A stretch of 64,000 nucleotides of DNA from Streptomyces sp. Mut1 (GTDB lineage Bacteria; Actinomycetota; Actinomycetes; Streptomycetales; Streptomycetaceae), in NCBI RefSeq assembly GCF_030719295.1, contig NZ_CP120997.1, forward strand, positions 6,520,001-6,584,000, given 5' to 3'. Both the position numbers and the translations under genes were made by a program. Each line of letters starts with the position of its first letter. Positions within the stretch are counted from its first letter, which is position 1. Shown here in pieces: positions 27,212 to 35,918 of this stretch. The notes under the pieces are model-generated. The model was not told where the DNA came from, ran no database searches, and saw nothing but the letters and a program-made list of their open reading frames with translations.

Positions 27212-28669
27212 TCAGTCCTCGCGCAGGGCGCGGACCGCCTCCTCCACGCGCTTGCCGTATTCGGCGTCGGCCGCGTGGAAGTGGGCGAGGTTCTTCTCGA
27301 TGACGTCGTCCCGGGTCACCTGCGACAGGCCGCCCGCGATGTTGGCGATCAGGCGGGCCTTCTCGTCGTCCGACATCAGCCGGTACAGCTCGCCCGCCTG
27401 GAAGAAGTCGTCGTCCTTGGTGTGGGCGGGTGCCTCGTGGGTGCCGGTCCAGCCCTGGACGGGGAGCGGGGCGGAGAGCGCCGTGTCCGTCTGGGCGGGG
27501 CCCGCGTACGAGTTGGGCTCGTAGTTCTTGTCGTGGCGCGAGCCGTAGCGGGTGGCGTGGAGCCCGTCGCGGCCGTAGTTGTCCGCGGTGGCGGCGCGCG
27601 GCGCGTTCACCGGGAGCTGGGTGTGGTTGATGCCCAGGCGGTAGCGCTGCGCGTCCGCGTAGGCGAACAGGCGGCCCTGGAGCATCTTGTCCGGGGACGG
27701 GCCGATGCCGGGCACGAAGTTGTTCGGGGAGAACGCGGCCTGCTCGACCTCGGCGAAGACGTTGTCCGGGTTGCGGTCCAGTACCAGCCGGCCCACCCGC
27801 TGGAGCGGGTAGTCCGCGTGCGGCCACACCTTCGTCACGTCGAACGGGTTGAAGCGGTAGTCCGCCGCCTCGGCGGCCGGCATGAGCTGCACGTACAGCG
27901 TCCACGACGGGTTCATGCCGCGCTCGATGGCCTGGAGCAGGTCCGTCTGGTGCGAGCTGCCGTCCTTGCCGACGAGCTCGGCGGCCTGGTCGGCGGACAG
28001 GGAGCGCACGCCCTGGTTCGTCTTGAAGTGGTACTTCACGAAGTACGCGTCGCCCTCGGCGTTCGTCCACTGGTAGGTGTGCGAGCCGTAGCCGTTCATG
28101 TGGCGGTACGAGGCGGGGATGCCCCGGTCACCCATCAGCCAGGTCACCTGGTGCGTGGCCTCGGGGGAGTTGGCCCAGAAGTCCCAGACGTTGTCCGGCT
28201 CCTGACGGCCCGTGAACGGGTCGCGCTTCTGCGAGTGGATGAAGTCGGGAAACTTGATCGGGTCCTTGATGAAGAAGACCGGGGTGTTGTTGCCGACCAG
28301 GTCGTAATTGCCCTCGTCCGTATAGAACTTGAGCGCGAAGCCGCGCGGGTCGCGGACCGCGTCCGCGCCGCCCAGCGAGTCGGCGACCGTGGAGAAGCGG
28401 AGGAACGTCTCGGTACGGCGGCCCACCTCGGAGAGGAAGCCGGCGCGGGTGAAGGCGGTGACGTCGTCGGTCACCTCGAAGTAGCCGTACGCGCCGGAGC
28501 CCCGGGCGTGCACCACGCGCTCCGGGATGCGCTCCCGGTTGAAGCGGGCCAGCTTCTCCAGGAGGTGGCCGTCCTGGAGGAGGATCGGTCCTCCGGCACC
28601 CGCGGTGGCGGAGTTCTGGTTGTCGGCGACCGGGGCGCCGGACTCGGTCGTAAGCACACGCTGCGTCAT
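27212..28669 (-). CDS. katA: Monofunctional heme catalase
   Basis: Small-subunit (clade 3-like) heme catalase of 485 residues that converts H2O2 to water and oxygen in the cytosol. Active-site His54 ([11 protein letters not shown]), Asn near 127 ([10 protein letters not shown]) and the proximal heme-ligand Tyr in [14 protein letters not shown] (about 337) are present, as is the NADPH-binding region. The promoter carries a 25-bp element identical to that of the uricase operon, which fits a role in removing uricase-derived H2O2. No Fur/CatR gene lies beside it. The gene is monocistronic by position, with glxR ending 270 bp upstream on the same strand. Confidence 0.95.
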   Translation of the reverse strand: MTQRVLTTESGAPVADNQNSATAGAGGPILLQDGHLLEKLARFNRERIPERVVHARGSGAYGYFEVTDDVTAFTRAGFLSEVGRRTETFLRFSTVADSLGGADAVRDPRGFALKFYTDEGNYDLVGNNTPVFFIKDPIKFPDFIHSQKRDPFTGRQEPDNVWDFWANSPEATHQVTWLMGDRGIPASYRHMNGYGSHTYQWTNAEGDAYFVKYHFKTNQGVRSLSADQAAELVGKDGSSHQTDLLQAIERGMNPSWTLYVQLMPAAEAADYRFNPFDVTKVWPHADYPLQRVGRLVLDRNPDNVFAEVEQAAFSPNNFVPGIGPSPDKMLQGRLFAYADAQRYRLGINHTQLPVNAPRAATADNYGRDGLHATRYGSRHDKNYEPNSYAGPAQTDTALSAPLPVQGWTGTHEAPAHTKDDDFFQAGELYRLMSDDEKARLIANIAGGLSQVTRDDVIEKNLAHFHAADAEYGKRVEEAVRALRED

Positions 28670-28766
28670 GGTGTCGGGGCGACCTTCCGTACGGGAGCTG
28701 CTGAACTGCGAGGGCCAGGGGGCAGAGTCCTGGGGGTGTGTCGGGAGCGTAGATACGCCCCGAACC

Positions 28767-28791
28767 CGGCGTCAACAGTTTGTTGAAATTC
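28767..28791 (-). promoter_or_regulatory. Catalase promoter/operator shared with uricase operon
   Basis: On the catalase strand the core is the interrupted palindrome TCAACAAACTGTTGA (28772-28786) with a TTGACG -35-like hexamer at its 3' edge (28770-28775 on the plus strand). The whole 25 bp is identical, in the same orientation to transcription, to 40383-40407 upstream of uraD. The overlap with the -35 suggests a repressor. Confidence 0.8.
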
Positions 28792-28807
28792 GTGGTGGGA
28801 GGGTGTT

Positions 28808-28865
28808 CCGGACGGTGCCGGCGCCTGGGCGCGACAGGACAGGTGTCAGCGACGGCACCGTCCGG
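28808..28865 (-). terminator. Possible terminator of the hyi-glxR operon
   Basis: 13-bp arms CCGGACGGTGCCG and CGGCACCGTCCGG enclose a 32-nt loop. It lies downstream of glxR and just upstream of the catalase promoter. Confidence 0.5.
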
Positions 28866-28870
28866 AAGTC

Positions 28871-28930
28871 TGGGGGGGGAGGAGAGGGGAGGGGGAAGGA
28901 GGGAGGGAGGGAGGGAGGGAGGGAGGGGGC
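28871..28930 (+). repeat. G-rich tract with GGGA tandem repeats
   Basis: About 60 bp of almost pure purine on the plus strand, including at least six consecutive GGGA units near 28899-28926 and G-runs of 4-8 on both sides. It sits right after the glxR stop, so the glxR transcript would be C-rich while the opposite strand could form G-quadruplexes. Confidence 0.85.
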
Positions 28931-28938
28931 GGCCGGGA

Positions 28939-29838
28939 TCAGGCCTGGACGGGCTGACCCGACAGGCGCTCGACCGAGCGCAGCAGCGCCGAGTGGTCCA
29001 GGCCGCCGTCACCCTGCGCGCGCAGCGAGGCGACGAGCTGGGCGACCACGCCGCCGACCGGCAGCGCGGCGCCGACGTTGCGGGCGGCGTCCGTCACGAT
29101 GCCCATGTCCTTGTGGTGCAGGTCGATCCGGAAGCCCGGGGCGAAGTCGCGGTTGAGGAAGTTGTCCTTCTTGCGGGTCAGGACCGTCGAACCGGCCAGG
29201 CCGCCGTTCAGGACGTCCAGCGCGGCGGTCAGGTCGACGCCGGACTTCTCCAGGAAGACCACGGCCTCGGCGCACGCCTGGATGTTCACCGCGACGATCA
29301 GCTGGTTGGCGGCCTTCACCGTCTGGCCGGAGCCGTGCGGGCCGCAGAGGACGATGGTCTTGCCGAGCGCTTCGAGCAGCGGCTTCGCCGCGTCGAAGTC
29401 GGCCCGCTCGCCGCCCACCATGATGGACAGCACGGCCTCGATCGCGCCGGCCTCACCACCGGAGACGGGGGCGTCCAGGACCCGGATGCCCTTCTCGGCG
29501 GCGTTCTTCGCGAGGTCCACGGAGGTCTGCGGGGTGATCGAGGACATGTCGATCAGCAGCGCGCCGCGCCGCGCGTTCTCCAGGATGCCGGCGGGGCCGT
29601 ACGCGATGGCCTCGACCTGCGGGGACGCGGGCACCATCGTGATGACCACGTCCGCGTCCCCGACCGCCTCGGCTATCGAGCCGGCGCCGGTGCCGCCGGC
29701 CGCGGCCAGCCGGTCGACCTTGTCCTGCTCCAGGGTGTAACCGGTGACGTCGTAACCGGCCTTGATCAGGTTCTCGGACATGGGCGAGCCCATGATGCCG
29801 AGACCGATCCACGCGACCTTGGGGAGGTTGTTGCTCAT
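28939..29838 (-). CDS. glxR: 2-hydroxy-3-oxopropionate (tartronate semialdehyde) reductase
   Basis: A 299-residue beta-hydroxyacid dehydrogenase that reduces tartronate semialdehyde, the Gcl product, to glycerate with NAD(P)H. N-terminal Rossmann motif VAWIGLGIMGSPMSENL, substrate loop DAPVSGGEAGA (about 120-130), catalytic Lys in GQTVKAANQLIV (about 170-182) and C-terminal DLHHKDMGIVTDAA are diagnostic of the family. The ATG at 29838 has GGAAGA upstream. It lies 44 bp after hyi and is co-transcribed with it, under the paired operators at 30740-30775. Confidence 0.95.
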   Translation of the reverse strand: MSNNLPKVAWIGLGIMGSPMSENLIKAGYDVTGYTLEQDKVDRLAAAGGTGAGSIAEAVGDADVVITMVPASPQVEAIAYGPAGILENARRGALLIDMSSITPQTSVDLAKNAAEKGIRVLDAPVSGGEAGAIEAVLSIMVGGERADFDAAKPLLEALGKTIVLCGPHGSGQTVKAANQLIVAVNIQACAEAVVFLEKSGVDLTAALDVLNGGLAGSTVLTRKKDNFLNRDFAPGFRIDLHHKDMGIVTDAARNVGAALPVGGVVAQLVASLRAQGDGGLDHSALLRSVERLSGQPVQA

Positions 29839-29882
29839 GAGGGTGTCTTCCGATCTACGTGTGGAGGGGGCTCTCGCCGCGC

Positions 29883-30722
29883 TCAGCGGGCGGGCCGCGC
29901 GGCGGCCGGGAGCCAGCCGAAGGAGTCGGCGCTCGGGCGGTCGCCGGGCTTGTACTCCAGCCCGACCCAGCCCGCGTAACCGGCCTTCGTCAGCTCGTCC
30001 AGGAGCTGCTCCAGGGGGAGCGAGCCGGTGCCGGGCGCGCCGCGGCCCGGGTTGTCGGCGATCTGGACGTGTCCGGTCCGGTCGGCGTACGCGGTGATGA
30101 CCCGGCTGAGGTCCTCGCCGTTCATCGACAGGTGGTACAGGTCCAGCAGGAACTTCGCGTTGCCCAGGCCCGTGGCGGCGTTGACCCGGTCCACGACCTC
30201 GATCCCGGCCGGTGCGCTCACCAGCGGGTAGCGCGGCGACTCCGGCGCGTTCAGGGTCTCGATCAGCAGCACCGCGCCGATCCGGTCGGCGGCGCGGGCG
30301 GCCACGACCAGGTTCTCCAGGGCCAGTTCGTCCTGGGCGGCGGGGGCGACGCCGTCGATCCGGTTGCCGTAGAGCGCGTTGAGCGCCTTGCAGCCGACCG
30401 AGGCGGCGAAGCCGGCCGCCACCTCGATGTTGGCCCGGAAGCGGTCCGACTCCGTGCCGGGCACGGAGAGCGCGCCGCGGTCGGGGCCGGGGAGCTGTCC
30501 GGCGTAGAAGTTCAGCCCCACCAACTGGGTGCCGGCCTCGTCGAGCGCCTTCTTGAGGGCGTCGAGCTCGGCCTGCTCGGGGGTGGGGGTCTCGATCCAG
30601 GGCCACCACAGCTCGACCGCCGTGAAGCCGGCCGCGGCGGCTGCCGCGGGCCGCTCCAGGAGCGGGAGTTCCGTGAAGAGGATCGAGAGGTTCACATCGA
30701 AGCGCTGGTCCGGGTAGCCCAT
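29883..30722 (-). CDS. hyi: Hydroxypyruvate isomerase
   Basis: A 279-residue TIM-barrel enzyme interconverting hydroxypyruvate and tartronate semialdehyde, acting with Gcl and GlxR. It has the family start FDVNLSILFTELPLLERPAA, the metal-binding Glu residues in LLIETLNAPESPRYPL and LDLYHLSMNGEDLSRVI, and GHVQIADNPGRGAPGTG. Length matches E. coli Hyi. The Shine-Dalgarno GGAAGGAG is 13 nt from the ATG and partly overlaps the first operator palindrome, so a bound repressor would sit over the leader. It heads the hyi-glxR operon. Confidence 0.95.
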   Translation of the reverse strand: MGYPDQRFDVNLSILFTELPLLERPAAAAAAGFTAVELWWPWIETPTPEQAELDALKKALDEAGTQLVGLNFYAGQLPGPDRGALSVPGTESDRFRANIEVAAGFAASVGCKALNALYGNRIDGVAPAAQDELALENLVVAARAADRIGAVLLIETLNAPESPRYPLVSAPAGIEVVDRVNAATGLGNAKFLLDLYHLSMNGEDLSRVITAYADRTGHVQIADNPGRGAPGTGSLPLEQLLDELTKAGYAGWVGLEYKPGDRPSADSFGWLPAAARPAR

Positions 30723-30739
30723 GAGGGTTTCGGCGCTCC

Positions 30740-30775
30740 TTCCGTATTGCGGAAGTTTGTTTCTGCTTAACGGAA
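30740..30775 (-). promoter_or_regulatory. Paired 15-bp palindromic operator upstream of hyi
   Basis: On the hyi strand: TTCCGTTAAGCAGAA, 6 bp, then TTCCGCAATACGGAA, i.e. the same two-site, 21-bp-period design as upstream of gcl. The proximal palindrome ends 17 bp before the hyi ATG. Confidence 0.75.
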
Positions 30776-30866
30776 GATTGCCCGGAGGGTGGCGGGGCTG
30801 TCAAGGGGGTGCCCGCAATTCGGCCCGGCCCGGAGGGTCCGCACGGGGGCTCCGGGCAAGCGAAAG

Positions 30867-30900
30867 GCGGGGCGGAGGGCCCGTCGGCCGTCCGCCCCGC
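30867..30900. terminator. Hairpin terminator after the GH16 gene
   Basis: 10-bp stem GCGGGGCGGA / TCCGCCCCGC with a 14-nt loop. It lies 23 bp downstream of the CBM3-GH16 stop (minus strand). Confidence 0.6.
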
Positions 30901-30923
30901 TTGTTCGCCGTGCCGCTACCGGG

Positions 30924-32375
30924 TCATCCGGCCGGAACCGTGTCCTGGAACGTCGTCCCCGCCGCGCGGTACGCGGCCACCTTGGCGTTCACCTGCGCCG
31001 GGGTGAGGACCTGGTCCTTCACATGCAGGACGTAGTCCACCTGCTGGTCGTACGCGCGGGGCGTCGTGCTCGTCTGCCCGGCCAGGTCGATCAGCCACTG
31101 GTTGAAGTTGATCGACATGCCCCGCTCCGGCAGGTACGCGGCGCCGTGCGTGCCGAACACCTGACCGTCGATGTAGTACGTGATCTCGCTGTTGTCGATG
31201 GTCACGACCAGGTCGTGCCAGCCGGCGTAGCTCTGCCGGGACTCGGTGTGCTCGTTGACGGCCTCCCAGGGGTCGGGCCGGTAGGTCTCCCACGAGGTCG
31301 TGTAGAGGATGTTGCCGCTCTCGCCCCAGCCGCCGTTGGGCAGGTACTCGAAGTCGTACTCGGCGTAGTCGTCCGCCATCGGCGCCTTGAGGTCGTTGAT
31401 GGTGAAGAACGTCTGGACGAGGTGGTCGCCGTCCGGGCCCGACTTCGGCGCGTCCTCGAACTTCACCCGCGCCGCGTAGGTGCCGTTGCGGAACTTCATG
31501 GACTGGGTCAGGATCTCGGTCTGCCTGGTCGATTCGCCGCTGCCCGCCGTCGACGTCTCCAGGTTCATGATGGAGTTGCCGCTCTCCGTGGCGAACGTGA
31601 CGTTCTCCGGCGCCCAGGTGGCCCCCGGCACCCCGGGGCCACCGGAGTTGGAACGGACGCTCCAGCCGTGCGCGTTGATCTGCGGATCGGTGTGGCCGCT
31701 GTAGTTGAAGTCGTCGAAGAGCGTCGGCCCGTCCTCCGAAGGGTCGGTCGGGTCGGTCGGATCGGTCGGGTCCGTGGGGTCGGTCGGCTCGGTCGGGGTG
31801 TTGCCCTCGGGGGCCTCGCCCCAGACCGTGGCGCCGCCGAGCTGCGCGGTCACCTTCGACCAGTCGGCGTACGCGGTCGCGCCGGCGCCGAAGGAGTAGT
31901 CGTCGCTCTGCACCAGCGGCTGCCAGGTCGACCGGTAGAACCGCAGCTGCATGTCCCCGGTGTCGGCACCCGGTGCCAGCGAACCCGCGCCGGAGGTGAA
32001 GCCGATCTCCAGGTAGCGGTCGGCGGTGGCGGTCGGGGACGCGAGCGTGCCGAAGGTGCCGGTGATGTTGCCGCAGCCCTTCACCGCCCAGGAGCAGGCG
32101 AACCGGTAGGCGTCGCCCGCCGCCTCGCCCTTGAAGTAGTAGCGGACCTTGACGTCGCTGAGCTGGACGGACCCGCTGCCGGTGTTGCGCACCTTGAGCC
32201 AGGGTTCGCTCTGGTCGGCCGTGGCCCCGGACGCGCCGGTGCGGTACTGCACGGCCAGCGACCCGTCGGCGGCGCTCGCCGTCGCGGGGACGGCGGCCAG
32301 TGCCGTACAGCCGAGCGCCACGGTGACGGCGGCCGCGGCGGCGGCGCGTATCCGGCTCTTCGCGAGTGACTTCAT
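30924..32375 (-). CDS. Secreted CBM3-linked GH16-type glycoside hydrolase
   Basis: A 483-residue exported enzyme. A Sec signal peptide (KSLAKSRIRAAAAAAVTVAL, cleavage near ATASA-AD at 35) leads into a family 3 cellulose-binding module (about 38-175; SEPWLKVRNTGSGSVQLSDV, VKVRYYF), then a TDP-repeat linker (TEPTDPTDPTDPTDPTDP, about 195-215) and a jelly-roll catalytic domain. The motif EYDFEY near 340 matches the E-x-D-(x)-E active site of GH16, and GWHDLVVTIDNSEITYYIDG is typical of the fold. It probably cuts beta-1,3/1,4-glucan-like polymers in plant or fungal walls while bound to cellulose or chitin. It is 41 bp downstream of the GH20 gene on the same strand. Confidence 0.8.
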   Translation of the reverse strand: MKSLAKSRIRAAAAAAVTVALGCTALAAVPATASAADGSLAVQYRTGASGATADQSEPWLKVRNTGSGSVQLSDVKVRYYFKGEAAGDAYRFACSWAVKGCGNITGTFGTLASPTATADRYLEIGFTSGAGSLAPGADTGDMQLRFYRSTWQPLVQSDDYSFGAGATAYADWSKVTAQLGGATVWGEAPEGNTPTEPTDPTDPTDPTDPTDPSEDGPTLFDDFNYSGHTDPQINAHGWSVRSNSGGPGVPGATWAPENVTFATESGNSIMNLETSTAGSGESTRQTEILTQSMKFRNGTYAARVKFEDAPKSGPDGDHLVQTFFTINDLKAPMADDYAEYDFEYLPNGGWGESGNILYTTSWETYRPDPWEAVNEHTESRQSYAGWHDLVVTIDNSEITYYIDGQVFGTHGAAYLPERGMSINFNQWLIDLAGQTSTTPRAYDQQVDYVLHVKDQVLTPAQVNAKVAAYRAAGTTFQDTVPAG

Positions 32376-32416
32376 CAGCCTGTTCCTTTCCGGAACGGTC
32401 GTGGGGGAGTGCCTCT

Positions 32417-34009
32417 TCACTGGGTTGGCGCTGTTCCTGGGGAAGCCGCGGTGAGCGGCCGGGGGTTCAGGGGCCGGTAGCGGACGCCGAGCGCGTCCAG
32501 CCGTGCCAGGTGGGGGCCGAGACGCGTGAGGAACCCGGGCCAGTCGGCGCGCGTGCCCGACCAGGCGCGGTCCGCGAGTGCGCACAGCCGGGGATACGTC
32601 CGGTACTCGATCCGGTCCGGGGTGCTCGCGTACTCGGTCCACAGCTGGGCCTGCGTGCCGAGGAGCCGGCCCGCGGCGGCGCGGTCCCAGCCGTCGGCGA
32701 GCGACCGGTCGCCGTGGACCGCGCGCAGTCCGACCGGCGGGCCCGGCTGCGCGGGCGGTTCGCCGGGGTCGGCGGACTCGGCGTAGTCGAGGTAGGTGGC
32801 CCGGTAGTGCGCGGCGACCACCTGGTGGCCGCGCACGGCGGCGGTACGGGCGTGGGACGGGTCGCGCCAGGTCATCACGGTGAAGTCGAGGGGGAGTTCG
32901 GTGCCGGTCTCGGCCCAGCCGACCGGGGTGCGGCCCCGCTCGGTCACGAACGCCCCGATGCGGCCCATGAACCAGCCGTGCAGCGCCCGCGCGTCCGCCA
33001 GCCCCTCGGCGGCGGCCCGCCGCCCGGCTGCCGGGCTGTTCTCCCACTCGCTCGTCGGGCACTCGTCGCCCCCGACGTGGATGTACGGCGAGGGGAAGAC
33101 GTCCATGACCTCCTCCAGTACCGTCCGGCAGAAGTCGAAGACCTCCTCGTGGACGCCGAGGACCGTGTCGCAGATGCCCCAGCGGGTCCACACGCCCAGC
33201 CGCCGCGAGGGATCGTTGCCCAGCTCGGGATGGGCGGCGAGGGCCGCGCGCACATGGCCCGGCATCTCGATCTCCGGCACCACCCGCACCCCGCGCGCGG
33301 CCGCGTACCGGACGAGGTCCCGCAGTTCCTGCCGGGTGTACGCCCCCGAGTGCGGGACCCCGTCGAACGTCTCGGGGACCCCGCCCGGGGGCCCCGCCAT
33401 CGACTGGCTGCGGTGGCCGCCGATCCCGGTGAGCTTCGGGTAGGCGGCGACGGGCATCCGCCAGCCCTGGTCGTCGGTGAGGTGGAGGTGCAGTGTGTTG
33501 AGCTTGTGCAGCGCCATCAGGTCCACGTACCGGCGCAGGTAGGAGACCGGCTGGAAGTGCCGGGCGACGTCGAGCATCGTGCCCCGCCACGCGTGCGCCG
33601 GCACATCGCTGATCTCCACACAGGGCAGCGTCCACGGTCCGTTTCGCCGGCCCGCCCCGGACAGGGTCTCGGCGGGCAGGAGCTGGCGCAGCGTCTGGAC
33701 CCCGCACAGCAGGCCGGCCGGGCGGGCGGCCCGCAGCAGCACCGTGTCCGGGCCGATGGTGAGCCCGTACCCCTCCTCGCCGAGGCCGCTCAGCTCCGGG
33801 TCCAGGGCCAGCACGATCCGGCCGGTGGCGGAGGGCGCCAGCGGGAGCCCGGTGGTGGGGGCGAGCAGGGTGCGCAGCAGACCGGCCGCGCCCTCCGCGC
33901 CGGGGGAGGCGCGGATCGCGGTGTCCGGGGCGAAGGTGAAGCGGCCGGGGCGGGAGGAGACCTTGAGCGGCCGGGGGACGAGGGAGTGTTCGGGGCGGGG
34001 TTCGGGCAT
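32417..34009 (-). CDS. GH20 beta-N-acetylhexosaminidase
   Basis: A 530-residue GH20 enzyme that removes terminal GlcNAc/GalNAc from oligosaccharides. The active-site Asp-Glu pair is in YIHVGGDECP (about 312-321), and HLHLTDDQGWRMPV, VPEIEMPGHVRAAL and AQLWTEYASTPDRIEYRTYP are all classic GH20 blocks. No signal peptide is visible (MPEPRPEHSLVPRPLKV), so it probably acts in the cytosol on sugars brought in by the ABC importer encoded directly upstream on the same strand (34043-37187). It is 33 bp from the permease gene and probably in the operon. Confidence 0.93.
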   Translation of the reverse strand: MPEPRPEHSLVPRPLKVSSRPGRFTFAPDTAIRASPGAEGAAGLLRTLLAPTTGLPLAPSATGRIVLALDPELSGLGEEGYGLTIGPDTVLLRAARPAGLLCGVQTLRQLLPAETLSGAGRRNGPWTLPCVEISDVPAHAWRGTMLDVARHFQPVSYLRRYVDLMALHKLNTLHLHLTDDQGWRMPVAAYPKLTGIGGHRSQSMAGPPGGVPETFDGVPHSGAYTRQELRDLVRYAAARGVRVVPEIEMPGHVRAALAAHPELGNDPSRRLGVWTRWGICDTVLGVHEEVFDFCRTVLEEVMDVFPSPYIHVGGDECPTSEWENSPAAGRRAAAEGLADARALHGWFMGRIGAFVTERGRTPVGWAETGTELPLDFTVMTWRDPSHARTAAVRGHQVVAAHYRATYLDYAESADPGEPPAQPGPPVGLRAVHGDRSLADGWDRAAAGRLLGTQAQLWTEYASTPDRIEYRTYPRLCALADRAWSGTRADWPGFLTRLGPHLARLDALGVRYRPLNPRPLTAASPGTAPTQ

Positions 34010-34042
34010 GCGGGGCCTCCGGGAGGGGAGCGGGGTCGTCGG

Positions 34043-34885
34043 TCAGCCCTTGACGGCGCCGGCCGCGAAGCCGGAGGTGACATGGCGCTGGAGCAGCAGG
34101 AAGACCACCAGCGCGGGCAGGGCGAACAGGGTGGAGGCGGCCATCGTGGCGCCCCAGTCGGTGCCGAAGGTGTTCTGGAAGGAGGACAGCCAGACCGGCA
34201 GGGTGCGGCTGTCCTGGTGCTTGATGATCAGGAAGTTGGCGTACGCGAACTCGTTCCAGGCGGTGATGAAGCCGAACAGTGAGGTGGCCATGAGCCCCGG
34301 CGCGAGCAGCGGCAGGGCCACCTTCCGGAAGGCGCCGGTCCTGGTGCACCCGTCGACCTGGGCCGCCTCCTCCAGCTCCGGCGGGATCGTCCCGATGAAG
34401 CCCCGCAGCACGATCACCGAGAACGGCAGGGTGACCATGAAGTAGACGAGGGTGAGTGTGGGCAGCCGGTCCAGCATGTCCGTGTCGCGGGAGATGATGT
34501 AGATCGGGATGATCAGGGATTCCCACGGCGCCATCTGCGCGATGAAGACCATCAGCATGAACTGCCGCCGGCCCTTCCAGCGGAGCCTGGCCACCGCGTA
34601 CGCCGACGCCAGCGCGACGATCAGGGCGAGCAGGATCGAACTCACCGTCACCAGGACGCTGTTGCGCCAGAACAATCCGAACCCGTCGGCCTGCACGGCG
34701 GTACGGAAGTGGTCGAGGGTCCAGGTGTGCGGGACGAGCCGCGGGTGCGTCGACTGGATGTCCCGGGACGGCTTGAACGCGGTGGAGATCATCCAGTAGA
34801 CGGGGAACAGGCAGACCAGGACGGTCAGTACGGCGGCGGCGTTCAGCGGAATCCGCCGCATGCGCGCGGTACGGGCACGGCTCAT
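34043..34885 (-). CDS. Sugar ABC importer permease (MalG type)
   Basis: A 280-residue inner-membrane permease with six predicted helices. The EAA loop that contacts the ATPase is seen in PPELEEAAQVDGCTRTGAF (about 165-185), and the first helix is LNAAAVLTVLVCLFPVYWMI. It overlaps the other permease gene by 4 bp (ATGA), so the two are coupled. No ATPase gene is in the operon; in Streptomyces the shared MsiK ATPase usually powers such CUT1 importers, which is inference here. The GH20 gene next to it suggests an N-acetylated oligosaccharide substrate. Confidence 0.92.
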   Translation of the reverse strand: MSRARTARMRRIPLNAAAVLTVLVCLFPVYWMISTAFKPSRDIQSTHPRLVPHTWTLDHFRTAVQADGFGLFWRNSVLVTVSSILLALIVALASAYAVARLRWKGRRQFMLMVFIAQMAPWESLIIPIYIISRDTDMLDRLPTLTLVYFMVTLPFSVIVLRGFIGTIPPELEEAAQVDGCTRTGAFRKVALPLLAPGLMATSLFGFITAWNEFAYANFLIIKHQDSRTLPVWLSSFQNTFGTDWGATMAASTLFALPALVVFLLLQRHVTSGFAAGAVKG

Positions 34886-35865
34886 CGGATCTCGTCCTCC
34901 TGGCGGAGCATCTGGCGGAAGTAGAGGACGAGCACCCCGGACATCAGGACCACGGTGACCATCGAGGCGGCCGATCCCAGGTCGTAGCGCTGGCCGGCGA
35001 GCGCGGTCTGCACCGCGTACACGGGCAGGATCGTGGTCGCGTCACCCGGGCCGCCGCGGGTCATCACCCAGATCTGGACGAACGCCTTGAACGTCCAGAT
35101 CACCTCCAGCGAGAACACCAGCAGGAAGATCGGCCGGAGCACCGGGAGGGTCACCGAGCGGAAGATCCGGGCGGCGCTCGCCCCGTCCAGCCGCGCCGAC
35201 TCGTACAGCTCGGCCGGGACGGTGGTCAGCGCGGAGTAGACCGTGACCGCCGCGAACGGCACCGACTGCCAGACGACCAGCAGCACCAGGATGGCGAAGG
35301 CCGCGGTGCCGTGCGCGAACCAGGGGTAGCGGTCGAAGGAGGAGAAGCCCGCCCCGGTCAGCAGATGGTTGACGATGCCGAATTCGGAGTGGAACAGCCA
35401 CTGGAAGACCGTGGTGGCCGCGATCACCGGCATGGCCCAGGCCAGCACCAGCGAACTGAGCACCATCGTGCGGCCGAACCGGCCCAGACGCTCGGTCATC
35501 AGGGCGACCAGCGTCGCGATCACCATGATCAGGACGACATTGACCGCCATGAACAGGAAGGTGCGCCTGACCACCTCCCAGAACCGCGGATCGGACAGCA
35601 GCGTGCGGTAGTTGCGCAGTCCGACGAACTCGGCGTCGCCCGTGATCAGCTGGCGCAGCCGGAAGTCCTGGAGCGAGATCAGCACCGCCCGCAGCAGCGG
35701 ATACAGCAGCAGGTAGAGCATCCCGCCCACCGCCGGGGCGATCAGGGCGTACGGCCACACGCCGCGGGGTTCCCCGGACCGCGGGCGGGGCGGCGGCCCG
35801 GATGTGCCGGGTGCGGCCCGGCGCAGGGGACTGGGGGGTGCGGTCCGTTCCCGGATGACCGACAC
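34882..35865 (-). CDS. Sugar ABC importer permease (MalF type)
   Basis: A 327-residue partner permease. A 35-residue hydrophilic N-terminus is followed by helices beginning PYALIAPAVGGMLYLLLYPL; the EAA loop is VPAELYESARLDGASAARIF (about 230). It sits between the binding-protein gene (53 bp upstream) and the second permease (4-bp overlap). Together they form a CUT1-type importer. Resembles DasB-type permeases by layout only; the substrate is not proven by sequence. Confidence 0.92.
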   Translation of the reverse strand: MSVIRERTAPPSPLRRAAPGTSGPPPRPRSGEPRGVWPYALIAPAVGGMLYLLLYPLLRAVLISLQDFRLRQLITGDAEFVGLRNYRTLLSDPRFWEVVRRTFLFMAVNVVLIMVIATLVALMTERLGRFGRTMVLSSLVLAWAMPVIAATTVFQWLFHSEFGIVNHLLTGAGFSSFDRYPWFAHGTAAFAILVLLVVWQSVPFAAVTVYSALTTVPAELYESARLDGASAARIFRSVTLPVLRPIFLLVFSLEVIWTFKAFVQIWVMTRGGPGDATTILPVYAVQTALAGQRYDLGSAASMVTVVLMSGVLVLYFRQMLRQEDEIR

Positions 35866-35918
35866 GGCACGCCTCCTCTCGATGGTTCGGACGGTCGGGC
35901 GGGGCCGGGGCCCGCGGG

